From: an uncultured Shewanella sp.
GTDB taxonomy: Bacteria > Pseudomonadota > Gammaproteobacteria > Enterobacterales > Shewanellaceae
DNA: 64,000 nucleotides
Reading direction: 5' to 3'
NCBI RefSeq assembly: GCF_947497935.1
Contig: NZ_CANMIO010000015.1
Location: 46,229 to 110,228 of the forward strand
Part shown: positions 43,645 through 53,169 of the stretch, one piece after another
Layout: the number at the start of each line of letters is the position of its first letter
How positions within the stretch are numbered: the stretch's first letter is position 1
The notes under the pieces: model-generated
Told to the model about the DNA's origin: nothing
Seen by the model: the letters and a program-made list of their open reading frames with translations, nothing else
Databases searched by the model: none
Program-made: the position numbers and the translations under genes

Positions 43645-45132
43645 GTGTCACAGCAAGACAACTCACTACACTTTGTTGCCATCGATATGGGCTCAAATAG
43701 CTTTCACCTAGTGATAGCGAGAGAGCAAGATGGCACCATTCAGACACTACATAAAGAAAAACGCCAAGTTCAGCTTGCTGACGGCATTGCTGCAAACGGC
43801 TTATTAGATTGCCAAGCCATTGAGCGGGGCCTCACTTGCTTAACTGAGTTTCATCAACGTTTTTCAGGACTTGAACAGACACGAGTTAGACTCGTCGCAA
43901 CCCATGCCCTGAGAGTCGCCAAAAATGCCCGCCAGTTTATTAAGGCTGCTAGCAAAATTATCCCCTACCCAATAGAGATCGTTTCTGGACATGAGGAGGC
44001 GCGATTAATCTACAGCGGGATCTGCAATAGCCAAAGCCTGCAAGCACGTAACTTAGTGATCGATATTGGCGGTGGTTCAACCGAAGTCGTGATAGGTAAG
44101 CAAACTAAAGCTAACGCACTAGCCAGCCTAAAATGTGGTTGTGTTAGCTATAACAAACGCTTCTTTTCTAGCGGCGTACTCGACAAAGCTAGTTTCAAGG
44201 CGGCTCAAGCCGCCGCGGATAAACAGTTCTCTTTACTGCCCAATGCCTATTTTAAGGGAGATTGGCCATTGGTTCTCGGTAGCTCCGGCAGCGTCAAAGC
44301 AATATATGAAGCGATAAATGACCAGTTAGATCCCCCAGTTGATATCACCTTAGAAAGCCTAATTAAGCTCAAATGTGATCTGCTAGAAGTTGGCCATATC
44401 GACAAGATAAATCTGCCCGATTTAGATCCTAAACGTATCCCACTGTTGGCGGCAGGCCTGTGTATTTTAATCAGCTTTTTCAAACGCCTCGCCGTAGATT
44501 CAATGCAAGTTGCTCAAGGCGCTTTAAGAGAAGGGATCTTGTATGAATTAGCACACATAGGCCAACAGAAAAGCATTAAGCAACGCACTGTCACCAGTCT
44601 TGCTAGGCTTTATCACGCAGACCCTGTACAGGCGGGGAATGTCAGTAGCTCGGTAGTCCATCTATTTGAGCAAGTTAAGACTTCTTGGCCGATAGCCCAC
44701 TACCTATGGCTGCTTGAGAGCGCCGCCGAACTGCATGAGATAGGCATACATATTAATTCTCGCTCCCACCAAAAACATGGTGGCTACATCATTGAAAATA
44801 GCGATCTGCCAGGGTTTAGTCAGCAACAGCAAAACCTATTAACACTGCTGGTGTTAAACCATAGGAAACGAGTTAACCTATATAGAATTGAACAGCTAGA
44901 GCCTGAAGAGAAGCGACTCGTGACCAGGCTGCTAGTTATTTTCCGTCTAGCCATAGTGCTAAACCTTGGACGAATTAACACTGAAACTGTGCAGGTGCAA
45001 ATTGAGGCCCATGACAATCATGTCAGCTTAAGGCTGCCCTCGACGCTTGATGAAGAAGCTCGACTACTGAGACGAGATTTAGCCACGGAGCAATCTAAGA
45101 TAGCCAAACTTGGCATTAAGCTGCAATTTTAA
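43645..45132 (+). CDS. ppx: Exopolyphosphatase Ppx
   Basis: A 495-residue exopolyphosphatase/guanosine pentaphosphatase of the Ppx-GppA family, hydrolysing terminal phosphates of polyphosphate. The actin-like ATPase fold shows FVAIDMGSNSFHLVIA, LVATHALRVAKN, SGHEEARLIYSGI and NLVIDIGGGSTEVVIG. The C-terminal HD-like region begins near residue 310 (SLARLYHAD, ELHEIGIHIN). It begins with GTG, 6 bases after the ppk1 stop, so translation is probably coupled. The order ppk-ppx as an operon matches E. coli. Confidence 0.95.
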   Translation: MSQQDNSLHFVAIDMGSNSFHLVIAREQDGTIQTLHKEKRQVQLADGIAANGLLDCQAIERGLTCLTEFHQRFSGLEQTRVRLVATHALRVAKNARQFIKAASKIIPYPIEIVSGHEEARLIYSGICNSQSLQARNLVIDIGGGSTEVVIGKQTKANALASLKCGCVSYNKRFFSSGVLDKASFKAAQAAADKQFSLLPNAYFKGDWPLVLGSSGSVKAIYEAINDQLDPPVDITLESLIKLKCDLLEVGHIDKINLPDLDPKRIPLLAAGLCILISFFKRLAVDSMQVAQGALREGILYELAHIGQQKSIKQRTVTSLARLYHADPVQAGNVSSSVVHLFEQVKTSWPIAHYLWLLESAAELHEIGIHINSRSHQKHGGYIIENSDLPGFSQQQQNLLTLLVLNHRKRVNLYRIEQLEPEEKRLVTRLLVIFRLAIVLNLGRINTETVQVQIEAHDNHVSLRLPSTLDEEARLLRRDLATEQSKIAKLGIKLQF

Positions 45133-45278
45133 GTGCAGAGGATATAAGCAGTGAAATGTCTGCACTGAAATATCAGCTCTAGAATGTAAGCTCTTAAATA
45201 TATGTACTGAGGATATAAGTTCTGAAATAAAGAGGAGCAGCCTCAAGCCACTCCTCATTATTTGCCTGCGCTTACGGG

Positions 45279-46721
45279 TTAATCCGTTAACCAAACAAAC
45301 TTAGGTAGCTGGCTAAGATCCAGACAATCTCCTTGTTCTGCAATCACACTTTCTCTCGGTGCAAAGCTGCTATTCGCATTAAGTTGCGCCAGTAAAATCT
45401 TTTGCGCCTCTACCTCTCCGTGCACTAATACGATGGGAGGTGAATCGTTAAAGTGTCGATACCAGTGCAACAACTCTGACTGATCCGCATGAGCCGAGAG
45501 TCCGCCAACTGTATGTAACCTTGCCGCCACATTAATACTTTGACCACTAATAGTCAGGCTCTCTGCGCCATCGACCAAAAGCCGCCCTGGAGTGCCATGC
45601 GCTTGATAACCACAAATAATCACATCTGACTGGCTATTAGCAAGATTGTGCTCTAGATGACAACGAATACGGCCTCCGTTACACATACCACTACCAGCGA
45701 TAATAATCAGCCCTTGGTGAATATGGTTTAACTCCATCGATTCCTCAGTGGTATCGATAAAATCCACGTTGGACAGTAGGGGATGCTTGCCCGGAGACAT
45801 ACGGGTAAAACGCTTAAAATCCTCATCCATTAAGCCATAATTTTCGACATAGATCTGTGTCGCTCTGATTGCCATAGGACTGTCTAAACAGATCCGCCAG
45901 CGGGAGAGATCCCACTGCTTAGCATAGAGGTGAAATAGGTAAAGTAACTCCTGCGCTCGTCCAACTGAAAATGCTGGCAATAAAATATTGCCACGGCTCT
46001 GTTCAATGGTGCGGGCAAATATTGATCTCAACTCTTCAAGAGTATCATCCCAACTGCGGTGTAGCCTGTCACCATAGGTACTCTCCATCAACACCAGATC
46101 AGCGCTATCGATAAATGTTGGATCATCCAGGATAGGCATCCCCTCACGACCTAGATCGCCACTAAATACCACTTTCTTAGTTTCCTCGCCCTCCCCTAGC
46201 CAAAGCTCAACCACCGCAGAGCCTAAAATATGCCCCGCATCCGACAGACATACCTTAAGATGAGGAGTAACCTGCATGTTTTCGCCATAATCGAGTGCCA
46301 CAAACTGCTGCATCACTCGGTCAACGTCGGCCTCATCAAATAAGGGTTCCAATAAGGGTTCGTCCCTCTTTTCACGCTTCTTGTTGAGTCTTTCGGTATC
46401 TCTTGCTTGCAACATCGCAGCGTCTTTTAGCATGACTCCACAAAGTTCTACCGTAGCCTTGTGGCTATAGATGGGACCAGTAAATCCAGATTTAACCAAT
46501 AGAGGCAGTCGACCGGAGTGATCGATATGTGCATGACTTAATACTACGGCGTGGATCTGCGATGGTGTGAAGGCAAAGGGCTCATGATTACGTAACACAT
46601 CGGCCTTACTCCCTTGGATCAAACCACAATCGAGCAGTACTTGCCGCCCATCGATAGTGAGTAAGTGACAAGAGCCTGTCACTTCTTGAGTTGCACCTAA
46701 AAAAGAGAGAGTCATCTGCAT
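45279..46721 (-). CDS. MBL-fold beta-CASP RNA hydrolase family protein
   Basis: A 480-residue metallo-beta-lactamase fold protein of the beta-CASP group (RNase/CPSF type). Metal motif SHAHIDHSGRLP, the beta-CASP insertion, and later SGMCNGGRIRCHL, HGTPGRLL and the final HGE near the end are seen. Enzymes of this group process RNA; bacterial members of this exact type (YsdA/RNase J-like) are poorly defined. I set the start at ATG 46,721 because GAGGAAG lies 8 bases upstream. The C-terminal HGEVEAQKILLAQL matches the family. Confidence 0.88.
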   Translation of the reverse strand: MQMTLSFLGATQEVTGSCHLLTIDGRQVLLDCGLIQGSKADVLRNHEPFAFTPSQIHAVVLSHAHIDHSGRLPLLVKSGFTGPIYSHKATVELCGVMLKDAAMLQARDTERLNKKREKRDEPLLEPLFDEADVDRVMQQFVALDYGENMQVTPHLKVCLSDAGHILGSAVVELWLGEGEETKKVVFSGDLGREGMPILDDPTFIDSADLVLMESTYGDRLHRSWDDTLEELRSIFARTIEQSRGNILLPAFSVGRAQELLYLFHLYAKQWDLSRWRICLDSPMAIRATQIYVENYGLMDEDFKRFTRMSPGKHPLLSNVDFIDTTEESMELNHIHQGLIIIAGSGMCNGGRIRCHLEHNLANSQSDVIICGYQAHGTPGRLLVDGAESLTISGQSINVAARLHTVGGLSAHADQSELLHWYRHFNDSPPIVLVHGEVEAQKILLAQLNANSSFAPRESVIAEQGDCLDLSQLPKFVWLTD

Positions 46722-46880
46722 AGCGTTCTTCCTCAAAAGGCACCGTTATTCCCTTTAGACGAGTTCAACACTGGGGGAGTCATTTGTGGTGCTTATGCTT
46801 AAAAGATAAACCCTTAATGGGTTTTCGACTAGCAATTAGCCTAAAAATATCTCGGATATTTCCCACAAATTTGTGTCATA

Positions 46881-46912
46881 AAAAAAGCAGGAATAACGTA
46901 ATTATCCTGCTT
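46881..46912 (-). terminator. Terminator of the porin gene
   Basis: AAGCAGGATAATTACG/TTATTCCTGCTT on the minus strand followed by T7. A second stem, TGAGCCCA/TGGGCTCA, lies between it and the porin stop (46,932-46,951). Confidence 0.8.
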
Positions 46913-46980
46913 ATAAATGGGAGCTTTGAGGTGAGCCCAAGTCTGGGCTCAGTACGACTCAGTAAGGCTTTACGCCTAAT

Positions 46981-48171
46981 TTAGTATTTAGCTTGCAGCG
47001 TTAGCCACAGCTTATCGGTATCATTTGAGAAACCGTAACCTGCATCAGCACCACTGAAACTGGCATACTTAACACCTAAGCTATAGTACTTAGCAAATGG
47101 ATAAGTAGCTGCAACGCCCCACTCTTGACCCATGTCGATATCGCCATAGTCAGAATCAAACTTGTGGTATTTAGCCAACAGCTTTAACCCTGCAAGCTTA
47201 GCAGTAACAATGAAGTGAGTATCGACTAGACCATTTTCCCAGTTGCCTTTACCACCAAATAGGAACTTATCTGTCCAACCGTTAAAGGCATGCAGTGTGG
47301 CTAATGGCGTAATAAATCCAGCCTTACCATCATCCGAGCCCAGAACTTCGTAACCAAGCTTAGCGCCGAAGGCATCGAAGTTAATCCCAGCGCCTAACTT
47401 GTAGTACGAAGCGCTGTAACTCACAGGGTTATTACTTCCCTCTGACTGCTGGGCGTATTCAGCTTCGTAGCTCAGCTTTAATGCATCAAGCTTGATATCT
47501 CCAGTTGCACGAATACCATAAGTATCAGTAGAGAATGAAGGCACATCAAGGTTATCAATTAAATAGGCATAACCAGAGATCTTGGCGAAATCTAACGCTT
47601 TGTAATTAAGGTTAACTAGGTTAGTTTCGTTTTCATGTTCTTCTTTGCCTGAACCTTCAGGGAAAATACGGTTCACAGTTGCCACATAAGCGTAATATGC
47701 CGTCAAGCCTTCAATTGCAGTGTTCTTCACCGAAACCGCATCATAAGTCTGCTCATTTTGGCGGAAACCTACCCCACCAACAAAACGCTGGTTATCGAGT
47801 AGAATACGCTGGCGACCGAGCAGTGCTAGGGTTTCAGCTGGCGCTCGGTAACCTATGTAACCTTGGTTGATTTGGGTATATTTATAATCGGCAATCAATG
47901 GCTCATTGTCTGTAGATCGAACATCGTCGATCTCTGCAACTGCGTATAGGTTATAGATATCGCCAGTTTGGTAATTCAGACGAGTACGCAGTGTGGTTTG
48001 ATTCTGATCACCAACACTAGCCACATCCACATCTTCATAGCGCAGGCGGAACTGTACTTTTACAGCAGAGTCATCGATAAAGGCTTTCTTAAGTGAATCA
48101 ACCGTTTCGGCAGTGGCGGCGGTAGAAGTTAAGCTTGCGAGTACAGCTAAAGTAAGGGCATGAACTTTCAT
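46981..48171 (-). CDS. Outer membrane porin (alginate-export-like family)
   Basis: A 396-residue outer membrane protein with a signal peptide (ending TAATAETV) and a beta-barrel of the alginate-export/OprD-like type. Typical features: VQFRLRYEDVD near the start of the barrel, LLGRQRILLDNQRFVGGVGFRQNEQTYDAV, and a C-terminal strand KLWLTLQAKY ending in an aromatic. Family porins move small polar solutes; the substrate cannot be named. A CRP/FNR-like dyad lies about 115 bases upstream. It is monocistronic and ends at a strong terminator. Confidence 0.85.
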   Translation of the reverse strand: MKVHALTLAVLASLTSTAATAETVDSLKKAFIDDSAVKVQFRLRYEDVDVASVGDQNQTTLRTRLNYQTGDIYNLYAVAEIDDVRSTDNEPLIADYKYTQINQGYIGYRAPAETLALLGRQRILLDNQRFVGGVGFRQNEQTYDAVSVKNTAIEGLTAYYAYVATVNRIFPEGSGKEEHENETNLVNLNYKALDFAKISGYAYLIDNLDVPSFSTDTYGIRATGDIKLDALKLSYEAEYAQQSEGSNNPVSYSASYYKLGAGINFDAFGAKLGYEVLGSDDGKAGFITPLATLHAFNGWTDKFLFGGKGNWENGLVDTHFIVTAKLAGLKLLAKYHKFDSDYGDIDMGQEWGVAATYPFAKYYSLGVKYASFSGADAGYGFSNDTDKLWLTLQAKY

Positions 48172-48284
48172 TTATTGTAATCCTTTTGTTTCATCATTCT
48201 CGCGGATAGTTATATTAATGAAACAGATTTAACTTTTTGATCTAAAACAATGTTACACAGCGATTACAATTTGCTTTCAATATA

Positions 48285-48300
48285 TGTGATAAAGATCATT
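48285..48300 (-). promoter_or_regulatory. Candidate CRP/FNR-type site upstream of the porin
   Basis: TGTGATAAAGATCATT: the left half matches the CRP consensus TGTGA fully and the core reads TGAT-N4-ATCA, as FNR/EtrA sites do. It lies 114-129 bases before the porin start. Confidence 0.45.
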
Positions 48301-48417
48301 GCCAAATACTAATTTAGAGGTACGCATAAATAGGTATAAATCTATTTTTACTAATTTTATAAGCACTTAACTAATATCAAATATGTTGAAACCTTTTGAT
48401 AAAAAGAGCGACCATTT

Positions 48418-48561
48418 ATGTCTTTGTTCACTATGAGCAAACTGGTTCCCCTTAAGTGTAAGCAATTAAAAATAACAGCCTCATTGCAACTTCTGTTAAG
48501 GTGCTGCGTATTTTGCTTTTTCCTTAGCAGCCTCATTTTTGGGTGTCAGCCGACCTGCTGA
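48418..48561 (+). CDS. Possible small lipoprotein-like peptide
   Basis: A 47-codon frame with ATG and TGA. The predicted peptide is basic at the start, then hydrophobic (LLLRCCVFCFFLSSLIFGC), and ends QPTC, so a lipobox-like LIFGC is present right before a very short mature part. The ribosome site is weak. It may be a truncated lipoprotein gene or a chance frame. Confidence 0.25.
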   Translation: MSLFTMSKLVPLKCKQLKITASLQLLLRCCVFCFFLSSLIFGCQPTC

Positions 48562-49068
48562 CTGCGCAGTAATCACTTCATAGCCATTGGGCTATTCATG
48601 GTTCTCATTCGTTTTATAGCGAAGTCCGCAACGCTGGCGCCCTAGAGAAATCAATTTACAGAGTATTCCAATACTCTGTTGACCTGTCTATAGGTATAGG
48701 CTTGACACTCCACGCCGTCGTCAAGGCTAGGGAGAAAAGTGGATCCCCTTCCCCTACACGTTGAACACATAAAATATTCTCTAACCTCCCAGCTCTACGA
48801 TGAGCAAGAAGTCGAAAAATTAAGACTGTAACAGCGGACGATTGACATCATTCAGATATACCTAATGTCAGGCTTACTTCAGTAGGCATTATTTTCATAA
48901 AACAAACTTAATTGACTCTTCCTAAACCACTCCACTCATTCCCTTCCTAACAAAGTGATAATTGCCACAGGAATAATGAAACCTACACCCTACACCTTGT
49001 ATTTATTCCAACGATTAGCTTTACTTACCTAAGCAACAATACTGTTCATTCACTATTTAGGGGTTGAT

Positions 49069-49311
49069 ATGTTAGGCGAAGACCACTCACTTGTTCATGA
49101 GTTTCCTGAGTACCAAAATATTATTGTTAAGCTTTGCCAAAGCGACGATGCTTTTGCAAAAGATACCAAACACTATAATGCGCTAGATAAAGAGATCCGA
49201 GATCTTGAATTAAGAGGCGCGCCCATTGATGACGATGCGATGCATCAATTAAAACATGATAGAGCGGAGTTAAAAGACGCATTGTTTCATCGCCTCAGTA
49301 CACATACCTAA
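49069..49311 (+). CDS. YdcH/DUF465 family protein
   Basis: An 80-residue protein of the YdcH-like DUF465 family. It has the family length and pattern: HSLVHEFPEYQNIIVKLCQSDDAFAKDTKHYNALDKEI, then RDLELRGAPIDDDAMHQLKHDRAELKDALF. It is predicted to be a helical coiled-coil hairpin in the cytoplasm. Function unknown in all members. AGGGG precedes the ATG. A bidirectional terminator separates it from the convergent curlin-repeat gene. Confidence 0.9.
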   Translation: MLGEDHSLVHEFPEYQNIIVKLCQSDDAFAKDTKHYNALDKEIRDLELRGAPIDDDAMHQLKHDRAELKDALFHRLSTHT

Positions 49312-49327
49312 TCACTTACAAGTTGAC

Positions 49328-49357
49328 AAAAAAAGGGAGCCTAAGCTCCCTTTTTTA
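49328..49357. terminator. Bidirectional terminator
   Basis: AAAAAAGGGAGC/GCTCCCTTTTTT hairpin between the convergent ydcH-like and curlin-repeat genes. Confidence 0.93.
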
Positions 49358-49371
49358 TTTTATCGGCGTCA

Positions 49372-51255
49372 TTACTGAGGCATGCTGCCCTGAATGATTG
49401 TCGCGCTATTATTACTTCCTATAGAAGTCACTGTAGCCGTGTTATGTGCATCGTACTGAGTCACAGAAACATGGTTGCCTACGCCGCCTTCAACATATAC
49501 GTCTGTAATGTGCGACGCACCTGTTTGAGCAACAGTGATATCATTTTCAGCGCCCCACCAAGACTCTACAGATGCTTCGTTGAACTCACCGGTCTGTGAG
49601 ATATCAACAGTCGACTGATCATGCGCAGCATCAGCATAAACGCGGTTATCCGTACCATCCTGAGTGATCATAAGTAGATTATCTGAACCATAAGTGCCCG
49701 CACCAACAGCTTCACCATAAAAACTTGGCGTGTTACCACCGCCCATGATGACGTTATCGCTACCTTCCTGAGTAATGATGATGTCACTGCCAGCACCAAA
49801 ACGTGTACCAGCACCAGCGTAGTTACGTTGACCATTTTGGTTAATGCTAATGCTGTTACCATGGCTATCGTCTGCTTGCTCTACTACAGCAGTGTTATTT
49901 TCACCCACTTGAGCAATTACGGCACTATCGCCGTTACCCGCTTGAGTAACATCTGCACTATTACCATTACCCGCAGTACTACCACTTTGAGTCAGTAATA
50001 GTTGGTTGTTTGAACCACCTTGCGTCACGTTTGCAGTATTAGACTCATCGAATTGAGTAATAATTGCCGATTGAGTTGTACCAGTTTGATTTACTGTCGC
50101 GCTGTTGCCAAAATCTTGCTGGCTTAGCGAAACGATACTTAAATCACTTGCTTGAGTGATGCTAGCGCTTTGGCCTGCACCTGACTGATTCACTGTAGCT
50201 TGGTTTTCATTACCCACTTGCTCAATCGATGCAGACTGTGAAGCCCCAGCATCAGCAGTTTGATCCACGTAGATGCTGTTGAGGTTACCAGTTTGGCCAG
50301 TAATTAGCGTATTACCTAAATGCTCTGAACCCGTTTGGTTAGCATAAAGGCTGTTGCCATTGCCAGTTTGTGTCGCTGTGGTCGAGTCTTTAGCTTGTTG
50401 GTTGATAAAGCCTTGGTTGTTATTACCAATTTGATCAAGGTTAGCTGTAGCCTCTTCACCGGTTTGGCTAACACTCGCGATGTTTGCATCACCAATTTGA
50501 TTCACATTAGCGGTTGTTTGCATAGCCGTTTGGCTAATATAACCATTATTGCCAGCACCCGTTTGGCTAAGGGTTGCACTGGTAGAATCTGAATTATCGT
50601 AAAACTCATCAGCATTTGTGAACTGGTCGATAGCACCAATATTCGCACTGCCCGTTTGATTTAGCTCTGCAGTTGCATAGTCAGCATCACCTTGCTGGAT
50701 CGTTGCATTGTTGCCGCCACCAATATTCTGGCTGATGGTCGCACTTGCATGATCCGTCGCTAGGTTATTGATAAATGCCGTATCACCAGAACCGTTTTGA
50801 GTGATGCTTGATAGTGAACCGTCAGCGCTATCTTGAAAAATGCTGGCATCGTTAGCATCACCATTTTGGGTGATTATCGCAGTAGCTTCCTCTTGTGTAC
50901 CACGTTGCTGTCTGATACTAGCAACATTACCATCACCCGTGGTGTCAATCGTTGCTGTTGAAGTGCTGATCTCGTCGTGCTGCTCGATATTGGCTTGGTT
51001 ACCATTACCCAACTGGTCAATATCAGAAGTCGTGAAAGAGGTTTCAGTTTGCGAAATAGACGCTTGGTTTGTGCTACCGTCTTGATCGACAGTTGCAGTG
51101 TTGTTCGAGCTTTCGATAGATTGAGATACGAATGCTTGGTTGCTATCACCCGCTTGATTTACTGCCGCAGTATTATCATTGCTTTGTGTTGCGTAAGCGC
51201 TAGTCGATGCAAATATCGCAGATGAGACCAGCAGTGCAATTTTAGTGTGTTTCAT
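49372..51255 (-). CDS. Long curlin-repeat (CsgA/CsgB-like) secreted protein
   Basis: A 627-residue secreted protein. After the signal peptide (ending TSAYA) nearly the whole length is curlin repeats of about 22-24 residues with the pattern N-x-A-x-V/I-x-Q-x-G-x-x-N; I count roughly 25 units, against five in CsgA. Curlin repeats form stacked beta-strands of amyloid curli fibres. The last five units are degenerate and glycine-rich. Start chosen at MKHTKI, since the signal peptide then begins correctly. No csgDEFG genes are in the window, so export would need a curli-type channel encoded elsewhere (or a different route). Confidence 0.88.
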   Translation of the reverse strand: MKHTKIALLVSSAIFASTSAYATQSNDNTAAVNQAGDSNQAFVSQSIESSNNTATVDQDGSTNQASISQTETSFTTSDIDQLGNGNQANIEQHDEISTSTATIDTTGDGNVASIRQQRGTQEEATAIITQNGDANDASIFQDSADGSLSSITQNGSGDTAFINNLATDHASATISQNIGGGNNATIQQGDADYATAELNQTGSANIGAIDQFTNADEFYDNSDSTSATLSQTGAGNNGYISQTAMQTTANVNQIGDANIASVSQTGEEATANLDQIGNNNQGFINQQAKDSTTATQTGNGNSLYANQTGSEHLGNTLITGQTGNLNSIYVDQTADAGASQSASIEQVGNENQATVNQSGAGQSASITQASDLSIVSLSQQDFGNSATVNQTGTTQSAIITQFDESNTANVTQGGSNNQLLLTQSGSTAGNGNSADVTQAGNGDSAVIAQVGENNTAVVEQADDSHGNSISINQNGQRNYAGAGTRFGAGSDIIITQEGSDNVIMGGGNTPSFYGEAVGAGTYGSDNLLMITQDGTDNRVYADAAHDQSTVDISQTGEFNEASVESWWGAENDITVAQTGASHITDVYVEGGVGNHVSVTQYDAHNTATVTSIGSNNSATIIQGSMPQ

Positions 51256-51841
51256 ATCCCTATACCCTTTCCCTTCGTTAGCATAATGAGGCAGCAGGCC
51301 AAGCCTGTTTACCACGAATTGGAGCAATGCTCTTGGTTAGCTCAGCTCCAATGACACAAAATTTGAACGGCTCAGGTGCAGTAAGTACCTATCTTGATAA
51401 ACACTTAAATCATGCCGCCAAACTATGGGCACCGATTATGCGCAGTGAAAGAAAACTCTGAATCCCCCCAAAGTATTAACCCAAACTAACCTAAAGTCGT
51501 ATAATCCTAACCCGCATAGACTTAACTACTAATTTTTGAGAGCCTTCTCGGCGTCCCTTTCAAAATGAAACAAACCCAATAAAAACAACGGTAAATTATT
51601 ATCCTGCGTGACCTTCATTAGTAGTCAAATAAGCTAGAAGAGTTGACCTCTGAGAGTGTCGGCTTATAGCTAAAGGCAGTGATACCAGCTTCAATAAACT
51701 GTGTAAGATTAGACTGAAAGTCATTCCCCTCAAAAAACAAAAGACACAAAACACAAACAAATCCAACCAAAAACACACAAACGTTTCATCACAATAACTT
51801 TACTGGTATCTTTGCTGCGCATATTTAGAAAGGACACTCCA
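51256..51841. other. Intergenic region between divergent curlin and SPFH genes
   Basis: 586 AT-rich bases, likely the site of both promoters. I see no obvious repeat or RNA element. A CsgD-type operator could not be recognised by eye. Confidence 0.45.
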
Positions 51842-52729
51842 ATGCTACAAAAATCAAAAATTAGTCAAATTTTCAAATCGGCGTCAGTGGTAAAGTTACT
51901 GCCTCTTGCCATACTTATTATCGCTATCTTTAATTCCTACTTCATCGTTATAGAAGGTCATGTAGGCGTTGTTAAGCGTTTTGGTGAAGCCAAAGATCAA
52001 CAGAACCCAGGGTTACACTTTAAGATCCCTTTTATTGAAACTGTCGAGATGATTGAGGTGCGCACTAGAAAGAATGCCGAGAAAATGGCATCCAGTACTA
52101 AGGAACAGATGCCTGTCACTATTGAGGTATCGGTAAACTGGACAGTAAATAAAGAAGCAGCGCTTGATCTATTTAAGCGTTATGGCGGATTAACTCAATT
52201 TGAACAGCGCATTCTGGATCCGCGTTTTCGCTCTGCGACTAAAGATACCATTCCTCAATTTGAAGCCGAGCAGTTAATTCAAGACCGAGCCAGTGCTATT
52301 CAAGGGATCGAGCGCCGCTTAGCTGAAGAAATGGAAGGTTTCCCCGTTATCGTAGATAACATTCAAATTGAAAATATTATTCTGCCACAGAAATATATCA
52401 ACTCGATTGAAATTAAGCAGACCGAAAAAAACCTCGCTGCGGCAGAAGAACACAAGCTTGAACGCCAACGTTTAGAAGCACTACGTGCAGTAAACACTGC
52501 TGATGCTCGTGCGAAAGGCATTCTAAAAGTAGCCGAAGCCGAGGCTCAGTCCATACTACTAAAAGGTAAAGCTGAGGCGCAGGCAATTGAAGCCAAGGCT
52601 AAAGCCCTTAAAAACAATCCATTGATTGTTAAACTGACCGAAGCACAAGCCTGGGATGGCAAGCTGCCGAGCACTATGATGGGTGAAGGCGCTATGCCGA
52701 TCATGGATATTCGCAACGCTAACAAATAG
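51842..52729 (+). CDS. SPFH/prohibitin-family membrane protein (HflC-like)
   Basis: A 295-residue SPFH (band 7) protein. One N-terminal transmembrane helix (residues about 18-38) is followed by the prohibitin domain (VIEGHVGVVKRFGEA, PGLHFKIPFIETVEMIEVRTR) and a C-terminal coiled coil rich in Ala, Glu and Lys (AEAEAQSILLKGKAEAQAIEAKAK), as in prohibitins and HflK/C. It probably forms a ring-shaped membrane scaffold. The start is the ATG with AAGGA 8 bases upstream; a longer frame exists. A hairpin terminator follows. No HflK partner or protease is adjacent. Confidence 0.88.
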   Translation: MLQKSKISQIFKSASVVKLLPLAILIIAIFNSYFIVIEGHVGVVKRFGEAKDQQNPGLHFKIPFIETVEMIEVRTRKNAEKMASSTKEQMPVTIEVSVNWTVNKEAALDLFKRYGGLTQFEQRILDPRFRSATKDTIPQFEAEQLIQDRASAIQGIERRLAEEMEGFPVIVDNIQIENIILPQKYINSIEIKQTEKNLAAAEEHKLERQRLEALRAVNTADARAKGILKVAEAEAQSILLKGKAEAQAIEAKAKALKNNPLIVKLTEAQAWDGKLPSTMMGEGAMPIMDIRNANK

Positions 52730-52757
52730 TAAGTTAAATACTTGCTTGAATATAATA

Positions 52758-52783
52758 CAAGCCCGCATAGTGCGGGCTTACTT
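52758..52783 (+). terminator. Hairpin after the SPFH gene
   Basis: AAGCCCGCA/TGCGGGCTT with a 3-base loop, 30 bases after the stop; only a weak T tract follows. Confidence 0.7.
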
Positions 52784-52949
52784 CTAAAAAACACTTCGCT
52801 AATAAACAGCGTTTGCTTAACATTTGAACGACCTAGCAACATCACTCTTCTTTGCCAAAATAAGTCGAATCATAAACCTTCACAGCAGACAGGAGGTTAC
52901 CGACTAAAGGTTCAAATTTTAGCACCTAACAACACCACGACCTAACAGC

Positions 52950-53169
52950 CTATTTACAATCTGGCTTTTCAGGGGGAAAGGACAAAACAGTTACATCTTT
53001 GGCTCTGCCGTTATGATAAAAGTGAACGACGTATTGATTCGAGTAAGGCTTTTTACCAAAAATGTACCATCTGGTGTAGATGCCGCGCACACAGCACCTA
53101 ATATCCGTATTGCTCGCCACAGCTTGCACAAAGTAAAATAAAAGCTAAAGTGGATTTCACTATATTCAT
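52950..53169 (-). pseudogene. Small secreted protein gene with a frameshift
   Basis: On the minus strand, ATG at 53,169 follows an AAGGATAA ribosome site and starts MNIVKSTLAF, but the frame stops after 23 codons (TAT TAG). In the +1 frame the sequence continues as a hydrophobic stretch ending FVQAVAS, then NTDIRCCVRGIYTRWYIFG, KKPYSNQYVVHFYHNG and RAKDVTVLSFPPEKPDCK before TAG at 52,950. The two frames together make one signal peptide with an AVA cleavage site and a 50-residue, Cys-containing mature part. The single-base shift lies in the T-rich stretch near 53,145-53,130. It may be a real mutation or a sequencing indel. Confidence 0.6.

Larger units (their letters stand above)
48172..49068. 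other. Long intergenic region, mostly unexplained
   Basis: About 900 bases. Left end: porin promoter and a CRP/FNR-like dyad. Middle: a 47-codon lipoprotein-like frame. From 48,562 to 48,800 there is GC-richer DNA with a perfect palindrome CAGAGTATTCCAATACTCTG (48,659-48,678). The right end leads into the ydcH-like gene. No intact larger gene; some of it may be decayed coding sequence. Confidence 0.5.

Noticed and set aside
45137..45219. Repeated GAGGATATAAG words after ppx.
   Set aside because: Two short copies in low-complexity, AT-rich DNA; no defined unit length or secondary structure.
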